Shown here one piece after another: positions 42,416 through 50,391 of a stretch of 64,000 nucleotides of DNA. Origin of the DNA: Variovorax sp. OK212 (lineage in GTDB: Bacteria; Pseudomonadota; Gammaproteobacteria; Burkholderiales; Burkholderiaceae_C); assembly GCF_900112425.1 (NCBI RefSeq), contig NZ_FOLP01000004.1, forward strand, positions 1 to 64,000. The letters run 5' to 3'. Position numbers and translations under genes: made by a program. Numbering within the stretch: the stretch's first letter is position 1; every line of letters starts with the position of its first letter. Below the pieces are notes generated by a model that saw only the letters and a list, made by a program, of their open reading frames with translations, searched no databases and had not been told where the DNA came from.

Positions 42416-43333
42416 ATGACCGCCCAACGCAGCGCGCTCGACAGCAGCCGCTGGCACTTCAACCACGGCCCGATCGACATCGTGGCCGAGGCGCATGGCG
42501 ACCCGTACGCCGTCGCGGCCGCGCACGACGCGGCGTGGGCGCGCTTCGTCCACGTGCTCGACGAGCTCGTGCTCGAACTGCCGCTGCTGCGCCTGCCGGT
42601 GACGGACCGGATGCGCCCGCGCAGCGTGGTGGCGCGCCGCATGTGGGACGCGTGCGCCGCGTTCTCGCCGACCTTCATCACGCCAATGGCGGCCGTTGCC
42701 GGCTCGGTGGCGCAGGAGCTCATCGCGTTCTACGAGCGCCCCGGCATCGAGCGCGCGTGGATCAACAACGGCGGCGACATCGCGCTGCATCTCGCGCCCG
42801 GCCAGTCGGCGCGCGTGGGCGTGTTCGCCGACATCGCGCGCTTCGACTGGCGCGAGAGCATCGAAGGCAAGAGCGGCCTCCTCACCACCGACGGCCAGTT
42901 CGAGTTGCGCGCCGACCAGCCCGTGCGCGGCGTGGCCACCAGCGGCTGGCGCGGTCGCAGTTTCTCGCTGGGCATCGCCGACAGCGTGACGGTGCTGGCC
43001 CCCACCGCGGCGCAGGCCGATGCGGCCGCCACCGTGATCGCCAACGCGGTCGACGTGGACGACGACGCCATCGCGCGGCGCCCCGCGAGCGAGTGCAAGG
43101 ACAACAGCGACCTGGGCGACACCCTCGTCACCGTCGACGTGCCCGCGCTCGCGTCCGCGCAGGTGCGCAGCGCACTCGATACGGGCGCGGTGTGCGCCAA
43201 GGTCCTGCAAAAAGGCGGGCTCGTGTGGGCCGCTCTACTCGTTTGTCAGGGGCAGTGGCGACTTGTCGAGCCCTTATGCTCGAAGGCGCTCAAGACGGAG
43301 CTGCCGAAATCAGTTGGTTCAGTATTTGCTTAA
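42416..43333 (+). CDS. UPF0280 family protein (ApbE-like fold), putative flavinyltransferase for the reductase
   Basis: 305 residues from ATG 42416, two bases after the reductase stop. The UPF0280 family belongs to the ApbE-like superfamily; ApbE enzymes attach FMN covalently to proteins. Typical segments include MAAVAGSVAQELIAF, WINNGGDIALHL and GVATSGWRGRSFSLGIADSVTVLA followed by a DAAATVIANAVD stretch, matching ApbE-type nucleotide and metal-binding regions (compare NxGGD and ADA..T). Adjacency to a homologue of an enzyme with covalent flavin suggests it flavinylates that protein. The molecular role of UPF0280 is otherwise unsettled. Confidence 0.75.
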   Translation: MTAQRSALDSSRWHFNHGPIDIVAEAHGDPYAVAAAHDAAWARFVHVLDELVLELPLLRLPVTDRMRPRSVVARRMWDACAAFSPTFITPMAAVAGSVAQELIAFYERPGIERAWINNGGDIALHLAPGQSARVGVFADIARFDWRESIEGKSGLLTTDGQFELRADQPVRGVATSGWRGRSFSLGIADSVTVLAPTAAQADAAATVIANAVDVDDDAIARRPASECKDNSDLGDTLVTVDVPALASAQVRSALDTGAVCAKVLQKGGLVWAALLVCQGQWRLVEPLCSKALKTELPKSVGSVFA

Positions 43334-43354
43334 CGAAAAGCAAGGTTCTTCTTC

Positions 43355-43999
43355 ATGATCGAAATCCGACGCGTCTTCACCCAGGTCGAGCACATCCACC
43401 ACGAGTTCGGGCCCCGTGCCGACACGCCGTTGGTGCGCGGTGCCATCGGCGCCGTGCTGACCAATCCGTTCGCGGGCCGCTACGAGCCCGACATCCTGCC
43501 GATGATGGCGCTGCTCGACCCCGTGGGCGTCGACATGGCGCACCGGCTGCACGCCGCCATGGACGTGCCGCTCGAGCAGATCGCGACCTACGGCAAGGGC
43601 GCCATCGTCGGTGCCGACGGCGAGCTCGAGCACGGCGCGCTGTGGCATGTGCCCGGCGGCTACGCCATGCGCGAGCTGCTCGGCTGGAAGGGCGACCGCG
43701 CGGCCTACACGGCGGGCACGGTCGAAGAAAAGAAGACCGGCCAGCCCGGCAATGCGCTGTCGATCGTGCCGTCCACCAAGAAGGTCGGCCCGCCCGGCGC
43801 CGCGCTCGACGTGCCGCTGACCAACATCAACGCCAGCTACGTGCGCGGGCAGTTCGACGCCATCGAGGTGCGCGTGCCCGGTGCGCCGGCGGCCGACGAG
43901 ATCGTGTTCATCCTCGCGATGAGCACCGGCTACCGCATCCATGCGCGCGTCGGCGGCCTGCTGGCCAAGGACATCGCCAAGTGGGACGGCCTGCGCTGA
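43355..43999 (+). CDS. DUF1185 / amino acid synthesis family protein, paralogue 1
   Basis: 214 residues, cytosolic, no known catalytic motif. It aligns with its neighbour at 44061: both share NP(F/Y)AGRY near residue 37, a YGK(G/A)AIVG..GELEH segment and a KK..G..G.A(L/I)DVPL segment. They end in a GGL..(D/E)I..(W/E)DGLR motif. The family is annotated only by structure. The tight position after UPF0280 and before a duplicate suggests the two form a heteromer acting in the same pathway, possibly on the ring-opened product. The function is unknown. Confidence 0.75.
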   Translation: MIEIRRVFTQVEHIHHEFGPRADTPLVRGAIGAVLTNPFAGRYEPDILPMMALLDPVGVDMAHRLHAAMDVPLEQIATYGKGAIVGADGELEHGALWHVPGGYAMRELLGWKGDRAAYTAGTVEEKKTGQPGNALSIVPSTKKVGPPGAALDVPLTNINASYVRGQFDAIEVRVPGAPAADEIVFILAMSTGYRIHARVGGLLAKDIAKWDGLR

Positions 44000-44060
44000 G
44001 CCGCCGAGCAAACAGGCACGCACCGCACTGCACAGAGACAAGACAAGGAACACACAGAAC

Positions 44061-44645
44061 ATGACCGCCAACATCCGCAAGCTCGTCATCCAGGTCGATG
44101 AAACCCGCAAGGAAATGGGCCGGGACGTCACGCCGCCCACGCGCCGCGCCGTCGCCATCGCCGTCATCGAGAACCCCTATGCCGGGCGCTACAGCGAGAA
44201 CCTCGACGAGCTCATCGCCATCGGCGAGGAGCTCGGCGCGCTGCTGGGCCAGAAGGCCGTGAAGGCGCTGGGCATCGAGCCCGGCCAGGCGCAGAGCTAC
44301 GGCAAGGCCGCCATCGTCGGCGAGCGCGGCGAGCTCGAGCACGCCGCGGCCATCCTGCATCCCAAGCTGGGCGCGCCGCTGCGCGTGGCGGTCGAGAAGG
44401 GCGCGGCGCTCGTGCCTTCGGCCAAGAAGCAAGGCACGCTGGGCACCGCCATCGACGTGCCGCTGGGCCACAAGGACGCGGCCTTCGTGCGCAGCCACTT
44501 CGACGCCATCGAGGCCCGCGTGTCCGACGCGCCGCGCGCCAACGAAATCGTGGTGGCGGTTGCCGTCACCGACAGCGGCCGTCCGCTGCCGCGCATCGGC
44601 GGCCTGCAGGCGCATGAAATCAAGGGCGAAGACGGTCTTCGCTGA
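44061..44645 (+). CDS. DUF1185 / amino acid synthesis family protein, paralogue 2
   Basis: 194 residues from ATG 44061 (AAGGAA upstream). It is the second copy of the family, shorter than its neighbour by a loop around residues 100-120 (the neighbour has a WKGDRAAYTAGTVEEKK insertion). The shared segments (NPYAGRY, YGKAAIVG, GTAIDVPLGHKDA, GGLQAHEIKGEDGLR) are well preserved. Both copies keep the same charged residues, so neither looks decayed. The function is unknown. Confidence 0.75.
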   Translation: MTANIRKLVIQVDETRKEMGRDVTPPTRRAVAIAVIENPYAGRYSENLDELIAIGEELGALLGQKAVKALGIEPGQAQSYGKAAIVGERGELEHAAAILHPKLGAPLRVAVEKGAALVPSAKKQGTLGTAIDVPLGHKDAAFVRSHFDAIEARVSDAPRANEIVVAVAVTDSGRPLPRIGGLQAHEIKGEDGLR

Positions 44646-44711
44646 AGCCGCCTTCGCACTCGCTCACTCACGGTGTTTTCTTTTCTCTTTCGATCCCAAG
44701 GAGTTGTTCCC

Positions 44712-45917
44712 ATGAACCCATTGCGTCACGTCTTCAGCGCCGCGGCCCTCGCCGCGCTGACCACTGCTCTCGTTCCCGCGCACGCGCAGGGTGTGATCAA
44801 GATCGGCGAGGTCAACAGCTACAAGTCGCAGCCCGCCTTCCTCGAGCCCTACAAGAAGGGCATGGAGCTGGCGGTCGAAGAGATCAACGCCAAGGGCGGC
44901 GTCAACGGCCGCAAGGTCGAGCTCATCACGCGCGACGACAACGCCAACCCCGGCGACGCCGTGCGCGTGGCCGAAGAGCTGGTGGCGCGCGAGAAGATCG
45001 ACGTGCTCACCGGCACCTTCCTGTCGAACACCGGCCTGGCCGTGGCCGACTTCGCCAAGCAGAAGAAGATCTTCTTCCTGGCCGGCGAGCCGCTGACCGA
45101 CAAGATGACCTGGCAGGGCGGCAACGAGTACACCTACCGCCTGCGCCCCGGCACCTACATGCAGGCCGCCATGCTCGTGCCCGAGGCCGCCAAGCTCAAG
45201 AAGAAGCGCTGGGCCGTCGTGTACCCCAACTACGAATACGGCCAGTCGGCCGTGGCCGCCTTCAAGACGCTGCTGAAGGCCGCGCAGCCCGACGTCGAGT
45301 TCGTCGCCGAACAGGCGCCGCCGCTGGGCAAGGTCGATGCCGGCGCCGTGGCGCAGGCCCTGGCCGACGCCAAGCCCGACGCGATCTTCAACGTGCTGTT
45401 CGGTGCCGACCTGTCGAAGTTCGTGCGCGAAGGCAACACGCGCGGCCTGTTCAAGGACCGCTCGGTCGTCAGCGTGCTGACCGGCGAGCCCGAGTACCTC
45501 GACCCGCTGAAGGACGAAACGCCCAACGGCTGGATCGTCACCGGCTACCCCTGGTACGGCATCCAGACGCCCGAGCACAAGGCCTTCTTCCTCGCGTACC
45601 ACGCCAAGTACAACGACTACCCGCGCCTGGGCTCGGTGGTGGGCTACAGCATGATCAAGTCGGTCGCGGCCGGCATCGCCAAGGCCAAGGGCACCGAAAC
45701 GCCGAAGCTGGTCGAAGCCTTCAAGGGCCTGCAGGTCGACACGCCGTTCGGCAAGATCAGCTACCGCGCCGAAGACCACCAGTCCACCATGGGCGCCTTC
45801 GTCGGCAAGACGAAGAACGAGAACGGCAAGGGCGTGATGGTCGACTACACCTACTTCGACGGCGCCAAGTTCCAGCCTTCGGCTGCAGACGTCAAGAAGT
45901 CCCGCGCCGCAGACTGA
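44712..45917 (+). CDS. LivJ-type ABC transporter substrate-binding protein 1 (nicotinate or related, inferred)
   Basis: 401 residues from ATG 44712 with AAGGAG 8 bases upstream. The signal peptide ends at about PAHAQG (residue 26). A type I periplasmic binding fold follows: IKIGEVNSYKSQPAFLEPYKKGMELAVEEINA, GGVNGRKVELITRDDNANPGDAVRVAEELV. Family members bind branched amino acids, amides, aromatic acids and urea. The position directly before the LivHM permease and inside the nicotinate cluster suggests nicotinate, nicotinamide or a breakdown product. Confidence 0.9.
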   Translation: MNPLRHVFSAAALAALTTALVPAHAQGVIKIGEVNSYKSQPAFLEPYKKGMELAVEEINAKGGVNGRKVELITRDDNANPGDAVRVAEELVAREKIDVLTGTFLSNTGLAVADFAKQKKIFFLAGEPLTDKMTWQGGNEYTYRLRPGTYMQAAMLVPEAAKLKKKRWAVVYPNYEYGQSAVAAFKTLLKAAQPDVEFVAEQAPPLGKVDAGAVAQALADAKPDAIFNVLFGADLSKFVREGNTRGLFKDRSVVSVLTGEPEYLDPLKDETPNGWIVTGYPWYGIQTPEHKAFFLAYHAKYNDYPRLGSVVGYSMIKSVAAGIAKAKGTETPKLVEAFKGLQVDTPFGKISYRAEDHQSTMGAFVGKTKNENGKGVMVDYTYFDGAKFQPSAADVKKSRAAD

Positions 45918-45955
45918 TCGGCTCGCCCCCAGGCTGCGCGCATGTCGTGTCGCCA

Positions 45956-46003
45956 GCTCTCTCCCTCCCCTTGCGGGGGAGGGTCGGGGTGGGGGCACGA
46001 CGG
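45956..46003. repeat. REP-like element, copy B (single hairpin)
   Basis: CCCTCCCC (45963-45970) and GGGGAGGG enclose TTGCG, and GGGTCGGGGTGGGGGCACGACGG follows in parts identical to copy A. The right-hand hairpin is absent, so this is a half element. It lies in the gap between the binding-protein and permease genes and could affect mRNA stability within the operon. Confidence 0.8.
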
Positions 46004-46077
46004 CGCCAGCCGCCGAGCCACACATCGAATGCGGGCGCTTCCCCCATGAATGAAAACCGCCACCAAAAGGCCTTCGG

Positions 46078-48021
46078 ATGAGTCTTTCGTCATTGCTGCT
46101 TCAGTTCCTCACCGGGCTGTCGTCGGCTTCGTCGCTGTTCCTCGTGGGGGCCGGCCTGTCGCTGATCTTCGGCGTCACGCGCATCGTCAACTTTGCGCAT
46201 GGCTCCTTCTTCATGGTCGGCATCTACCTGGCCTACACGCTGGTCGAGAAGCTCGGCGGTGGCATGGCCTTCTGGCCCGCCGTGGTGCTGTCCGCGATCG
46301 CGGTCGGCATCCTCGGCGCGCTGATCGAGATGGTGCTGCTGCGCCGCATCTACAAGTCGCCGGAGCTGTTCCAGCTGCTGGCCACCTTCGCCCTCGTCCT
46401 GGTCATCAAGGACGCGGTGCTCTATTTCTGGGGCCCTGACGAACTGCTCGGCCCGCGTGCGCCGGGCCTGTCGGGCTCGGTCGAGATCCTGGGCCGCCAG
46501 TTCCCGACCTACGACCTGTTCCTGATCGTGGTCGGCCCGGTCGTGCTCGGCTTGATGTGGCTGCTGCTCACGCGCACCCGCTGGGGCACGCTGGTGCGCG
46601 CCGCCACGCAAGACCGCGAGATGGTCAGCGCGCTGGGCGTGAACCAGGCCTGGCTCTTCACCGCGGTGTTCGGGCTGGGCGCCATGCTCGCGGGCCTGGG
46701 CGGCGCGCTGCAGCTGCCGCGCGAACCGGCCACGCTGGCGATGGACCTCAACACCATCGGCGCGGCCTTCGTGGTCGTGGTGGTGGGCGGCATGGGCTCC
46801 ATTCCGGGCGCCTATGCGGCGGCCCTGCTCATCTCCGAGATCAAGGCCGTGTGCATCTGGCTCGGCGTGGTGGACATCTTCGGCTACAGCGTGTCCTTCT
46901 CCAAGCTCACGCTGGTGGTCGACTTCATCGTCATGGCCGTGGTGCTGGTGTGGCGTCCGTGGGGCCTGTTCGGCCGGCCGCAGGCGCCGAGCCGCTACGT
47001 GGGCATGGCCGAGGAGCCGCTGCGCCGCGCGAGCAAGGGCTACCTGTGGCTGGTGGCCGCGCTGGGCGTGGTGCTCATGGCCATGCCGCTGCTCACGGCC
47101 GATTCGCCCTACACCACGGTGCTGATGATCGACCTGCTGATTGCCGCGCTGTTCGCCGCGAGCCTGCACTTCATCATGGGCCCGGCCGGCATGCACTCGT
47201 TCGGCCACGCGGCCTACTTCGGCCTGGGGGCTTACGGCGCCGCGCTGCTGGTGCGTGCGAGCGGGCTGCCGATGGAGGTGGCGCTCATCGTGGCCCCGGT
47301 GGTCGCGGCCATCGGCGCCTTCGTCTACGGCTGGTTCGCGGTGCGGCTGTCGGGCGTGTACCTGGCGATGCTCACGCTGGCCTTCGCGCAGATCACCTGG
47401 GCCATCGTCTACCAGTGGGACTCCTTCACCGGTGGCAGCAACGGGCTCACGGGTGTGTGGCCCTCGGAGTGGCTGTCGGACAAGCGTGCGTACTACTGGC
47501 TCACGCTGGTGCTGGTGGCCGCCGGCATCCTGCTGCTGCGCCGCGTGCTGTTCTCGCCCTTCGGCTATGCGCTGCGCGCGGGCCGCGACTCGCTGCTGCG
47601 CGCCGACGCCATCGGCATCGACGTGAAACGCATGCAGTGGACTGCGTTTGTCATCGCAGGTGCGGCGGCGGGGCTGGCTGGGTCGCTCTATGCGTTCTCC
47701 AAGGGGAGCATTTCGCCGGAGAGCCTCAGTGTCGACAAGTCCGTGGATGGGTTGGTGATGGTGCTGCTGGGGGGTATCCAGACGCTGGCGGGGCCGGTCG
47801 TCGGAGCCGTCACCTTCAGCTGGCTGCACGACACCGTGGCGCGCAACACCGACTACTGGCGTGCCACGCTGGGCGCCATCATCCTGATCCTCGTGCTGCT
47901 GTTCCCGCAGGGCATCGCGGGCTTCGCGAAGCAGCTCACCGAACGCCTGCTGCGCCGGGGCAAGGCCGATGCGGCGCCCGCCGCTCCCCCTGTTTCCGAA
48001 GTGAAGGAGGCCAAGGCATGA
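46078..48021 (+). CDS. Fused LivH-LivM ABC transporter permease
   Basis: 647 residues combining two permease subunits that are usually separate. Residues 1-~300 are LivH-like (ASSLFLVGAGLSLIFGVTRIVNFAHGSFF, which begins near residue 16, and VVGGMGSIPGAY). Residues ~310-620 are LivM-like (HSFGHAAYFGLGAYGAAL, GRDSLLRADAIGIDVKR, LLGGIQTLAGP). About 16-18 membrane helices in all. It is followed by LivG with a 4-base overlap. The fusion is seen elsewhere in Burkholderiales. Confidence 0.93.
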   Translation: MSLSSLLLQFLTGLSSASSLFLVGAGLSLIFGVTRIVNFAHGSFFMVGIYLAYTLVEKLGGGMAFWPAVVLSAIAVGILGALIEMVLLRRIYKSPELFQLLATFALVLVIKDAVLYFWGPDELLGPRAPGLSGSVEILGRQFPTYDLFLIVVGPVVLGLMWLLLTRTRWGTLVRAATQDREMVSALGVNQAWLFTAVFGLGAMLAGLGGALQLPREPATLAMDLNTIGAAFVVVVVGGMGSIPGAYAAALLISEIKAVCIWLGVVDIFGYSVSFSKLTLVVDFIVMAVVLVWRPWGLFGRPQAPSRYVGMAEEPLRRASKGYLWLVAALGVVLMAMPLLTADSPYTTVLMIDLLIAALFAASLHFIMGPAGMHSFGHAAYFGLGAYGAALLVRASGLPMEVALIVAPVVAAIGAFVYGWFAVRLSGVYLAMLTLAFAQITWAIVYQWDSFTGGSNGLTGVWPSEWLSDKRAYYWLTLVLVAAGILLLRRVLFSPFGYALRAGRDSLLRADAIGIDVKRMQWTAFVIAGAAAGLAGSLYAFSKGSISPESLSVDKSVDGLVMVLLGGIQTLAGPVVGAVTFSWLHDTVARNTDYWRATLGAIILILVLLFPQGIAGFAKQLTERLLRRGKADAAPAAPPVSEVKEAKA

Positions 48022-48836
48022 GCACGTCCCACGCACCCCTGCTCAAGGTCGAGAACCTCGGCAAGTCCTTCGGCGGCGTCAAGGCGGTCGACGGCATCAG
48101 CTTCGAGCTGCATGCCGGCGAGCTGCTCGCCCTCATCGGCCCGAACGGCGCCGGCAAGTCCACCACCTTCAACATGGTCAACGGCCAGCTCAAGGCCGAC
48201 CAGGGTTCCATCCTGTTCGACGGCCACGAGCTCGTCGGCCAGAAGCCGCGCGCGATCTGGCGCAAGGGCGTGGGCCGCACGTTCCAGATCGCCGAGACCT
48301 TCGCCTCGCTCACCGTCGCCGAGAACGTGCAGATGGCGATGCTCTCGCACGACGGCAAGCTGTTCTCCATGTGGCGCCGCGCCGCCGACCACAAGCGCGA
48401 CGAGGCGCTGGTGCTGCTCGACCAGGTCGGCATGAAGGCGCAGGCCGACCGGCCCTGCAGCGAGCTCGCCTACGGCGACGTCAAGCGCGTGGAACTGGCC
48501 ATCGCCATGGCCAACGCACCCAAGCTGCTGCTCATGGACGAGCCCACCGCGGGCATGGCGCCCAAGGAGCGCAATTCGCTCATGGCGCTCACCAAGGAGC
48601 TGGTGGTGCAGCGCGGCCTGGCGGTGCTCTTCACCGAGCACAGCATGGACGTGGTGTTCGCGTACGCCGACCGCATGATCGTGCTGGCGCGCGGGCGCCT
48701 CATCGCGCAGGGCAAGCCGCTGGAGATCCGTGACCACCCGAAGGTGCAGGAGGTGTACTTCGGCAGCGGCAAGACATTCGAAAAAATCGCCGAGAAGGCT
48801 GCAGCGGTCTCGGCCGCGTTGGGAGAAGCCGCATGA
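48018..48836 (+). CDS. livG: LivG-type ABC transporter ATP-binding protein
   Basis: 272 residues from ATG 48018, ATGA-coupled to the permease. Walker A GPNGAGKSTTF, signature region SELAYGDVKRVELAIA (the LivG variant of LSGGQ), Walker B LLLMDEPTAGMAP and H-loop FTEHSMDVVF. A C-terminal ~20-residue Lys/Ala-rich tail follows. It pairs with LivF to drive the LivHM permease. Confidence 0.94.
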   Translation: MSTSHAPLLKVENLGKSFGGVKAVDGISFELHAGELLALIGPNGAGKSTTFNMVNGQLKADQGSILFDGHELVGQKPRAIWRKGVGRTFQIAETFASLTVAENVQMAMLSHDGKLFSMWRRAADHKRDEALVLLDQVGMKAQADRPCSELAYGDVKRVELAIAMANAPKLLLMDEPTAGMAPKERNSLMALTKELVVQRGLAVLFTEHSMDVVFAYADRMIVLARGRLIAQGKPLEIRDHPKVQEVYFGSGKTFEKIAEKAAAVSAALGEAA

Positions 48837-49564
48837 GCGGAGAACTGTTGCTCGAAGCGAAGGCCGTGTGCGCCTGGTATGGCGCCGCGCAGATCCTGTA
48901 CGACGTCGATCTCGAAGTGCGGCGCGGCGAAGTGGTCGCGCTCATGGGGCGCAACGGCGCGGGCAAGTCGACCACGCTGAAGACGCTGATCGGCATGCTG
49001 TCCAAGCGCCGCGGCGCGGTGCGCTTCCTGGGCCACGACATCTCCAGGAGCGAGCCGCACGTGGCCGCGCGCCTGGGCCTGGGCTTCGTGCCCGAAGACC
49101 GGCGCGTGTTCACCGACCTCACCGTCACCGAGAACCTCGAGGTCGGCAAGCAGCCCGCGCGCCGCTGGGCCGACGGCACCGACGCGCCGCTGTGGACGCC
49201 CGAGCGCCTGTTCAAGCTGTTCCCCAACCTGGGCGAGATGCCCAACCGTCCGGGCGGCCGCATGAGCGGCGGCGAGCAGCAGATGCTCACCGTGGCGCGC
49301 ACGCTCATGGGCAACCCGTACCTGGTGCTGCTCGACGAACCCTCCGAAGGCGTGGCGCCGGTGATCGTCGAGCAGATGGCCAACATGATCCTGGAGCTCA
49401 AGGCGCAGGGCGTGAGCATCCTGCTGTCCGAGCAGAACATGCACTTCGCCGAGCTGGTGTCCGACCGCGCCTATGTGCTCGAGAAGGGGCAGATCCGCTA
49501 CCACGCCACCATGGCCGAGCTTGCGGCCAACGACGAAGTGCGCCGCGCCTACCTCAGCGTCTGA
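48833..49564 (+). CDS. livF: LivF-type ABC transporter ATP-binding protein
   Basis: 243 residues, ATGA-coupled to livG. Walker A GRNGAGKSTTLK, the LivF hallmark FVPEDRRVFTDLTVTENL, signature MSGGEQQML, Walker B LVLLDEPSEGVAP and the downstream SEQN segment. It completes the importer. The nicotinamidase gene follows after 37 bases. Confidence 0.94.
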   Translation: MSGELLLEAKAVCAWYGAAQILYDVDLEVRRGEVVALMGRNGAGKSTTLKTLIGMLSKRRGAVRFLGHDISRSEPHVAARLGLGFVPEDRRVFTDLTVTENLEVGKQPARRWADGTDAPLWTPERLFKLFPNLGEMPNRPGGRMSGGEQQMLTVARTLMGNPYLVLLDEPSEGVAPVIVEQMANMILELKAQGVSILLSEQNMHFAELVSDRAYVLEKGQIRYHATMAELAANDEVRRAYLSV

Positions 49565-49601
49565 GCTTGTTGTTCTTCTTCAACCCACCGGAGTCCACGC
49601 C

Positions 49602-50318
49602 ATGCATCGCAGAACCCTCGTGAAATCCGCCGCCGCCCTCGGGCTGGCCGGCGGCCTCGGTTTCAACGCCTTCGCGGCCGGCAAGATCAAGCCCGGCGCC
49701 AAGGCGGCGCTGATCGTGGTCGACGTGCAGAACTGCTTTCTCGACGGCGGCACGCTGGCGGTGAAGGGCGGCAACGAAGTCATTCCGGTGATCAACGCAC
49801 TGGCGCCCGCGTTCGAGAACATCGTCGTCACGCAGGACTGGCACACGGCCGGCCATGCGTCGTTCGCGAGCACCTACAGCGGCAAGAAGCCCTTCGAGAC
49901 CACCAAGCTCAGCTACGGCACGCAGGTGCTGTGGCCCGACCACTGCGTGCAGGGCACCGACGACGCCGCGCTCGGCAAGGAGCTGAAGGTGCCGACCGCG
50001 CAGCTCGTGATCCGCAAGGGCTTCCACAAGGACATGGACAGCTACTCGGCCTTCGAGGAAGCCGACCACAAGACGGCCACGGGCCTGGCCGGCTACCTGA
50101 AGGCGCGCGGCATCAAGACGGTGTACGTCACCGGCCTGGCCACCGACTTCTGCGTGGCCTGGACCGCGATGGACGCGCGCAAGGCCGGCTTCGACGCCTA
50201 CGTGATCGAGGACGCCACGCGCGGCATCGACCTCAACGGCTCGCTGGCCGCGGCGTGGAAGCAGATGGCGGCCAAGGGCGTCAAGCGCATCCAGTCCGCC
50301 GACATCCAGGCCGCTTGA
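49602..50318 (+). CDS. pncA: Nicotinamidase (PncA-type) with Tat-like export signal
   Basis: 238 residues. The catalytic triad is visible: Asp41 (VVDVQNCF), Lys139 (IRKGFHKD) and Cys184 (GLATDFCVAWTA). So is the metal site Asp79-x-His81-x3-His85 (QDWHTAGH). LWPDHCVQGT and SYSAF are diagnostic for nicotinamidases. It turns nicotinamide into nicotinate and ammonia. Unusually, residues 1-26 form an export signal with a twin arginine (MHRRTLVKSAAALGLAGGLG), so the enzyme is probably periplasmic. It would deliver nicotinate to the binding proteins or to the membrane-linked NicAB. GGAG precedes the ATG. Confidence 0.88.
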   Translation: MHRRTLVKSAAALGLAGGLGFNAFAAGKIKPGAKAALIVVDVQNCFLDGGTLAVKGGNEVIPVINALAPAFENIVVTQDWHTAGHASFASTYSGKKPFETTKLSYGTQVLWPDHCVQGTDDAALGKELKVPTAQLVIRKGFHKDMDSYSAFEEADHKTATGLAGYLKARGIKTVYVTGLATDFCVAWTAMDARKAGFDAYVIEDATRGIDLNGSLAAAWKQMAAKGVKRIQSADIQAA

Positions 50319-50332
50319 ACAGCCGCGACATC

Positions 50333-50366
50333 AGCGGCAACAGCAGCGGCAACAGCAGCAAGACCC
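50333..50366 (+). repeat. Short CAGCGGCAA-type simple repeat
   Basis: Two to three imperfect copies of a 12-base unit (CAGCGGCAACAG) lie between the nicotinamidase and the second binding-protein genes. Low complexity; no function visible. Confidence 0.6.
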
Positions 50367-50391
50367 ACGAGAACCCAGAGAACAACGACGC

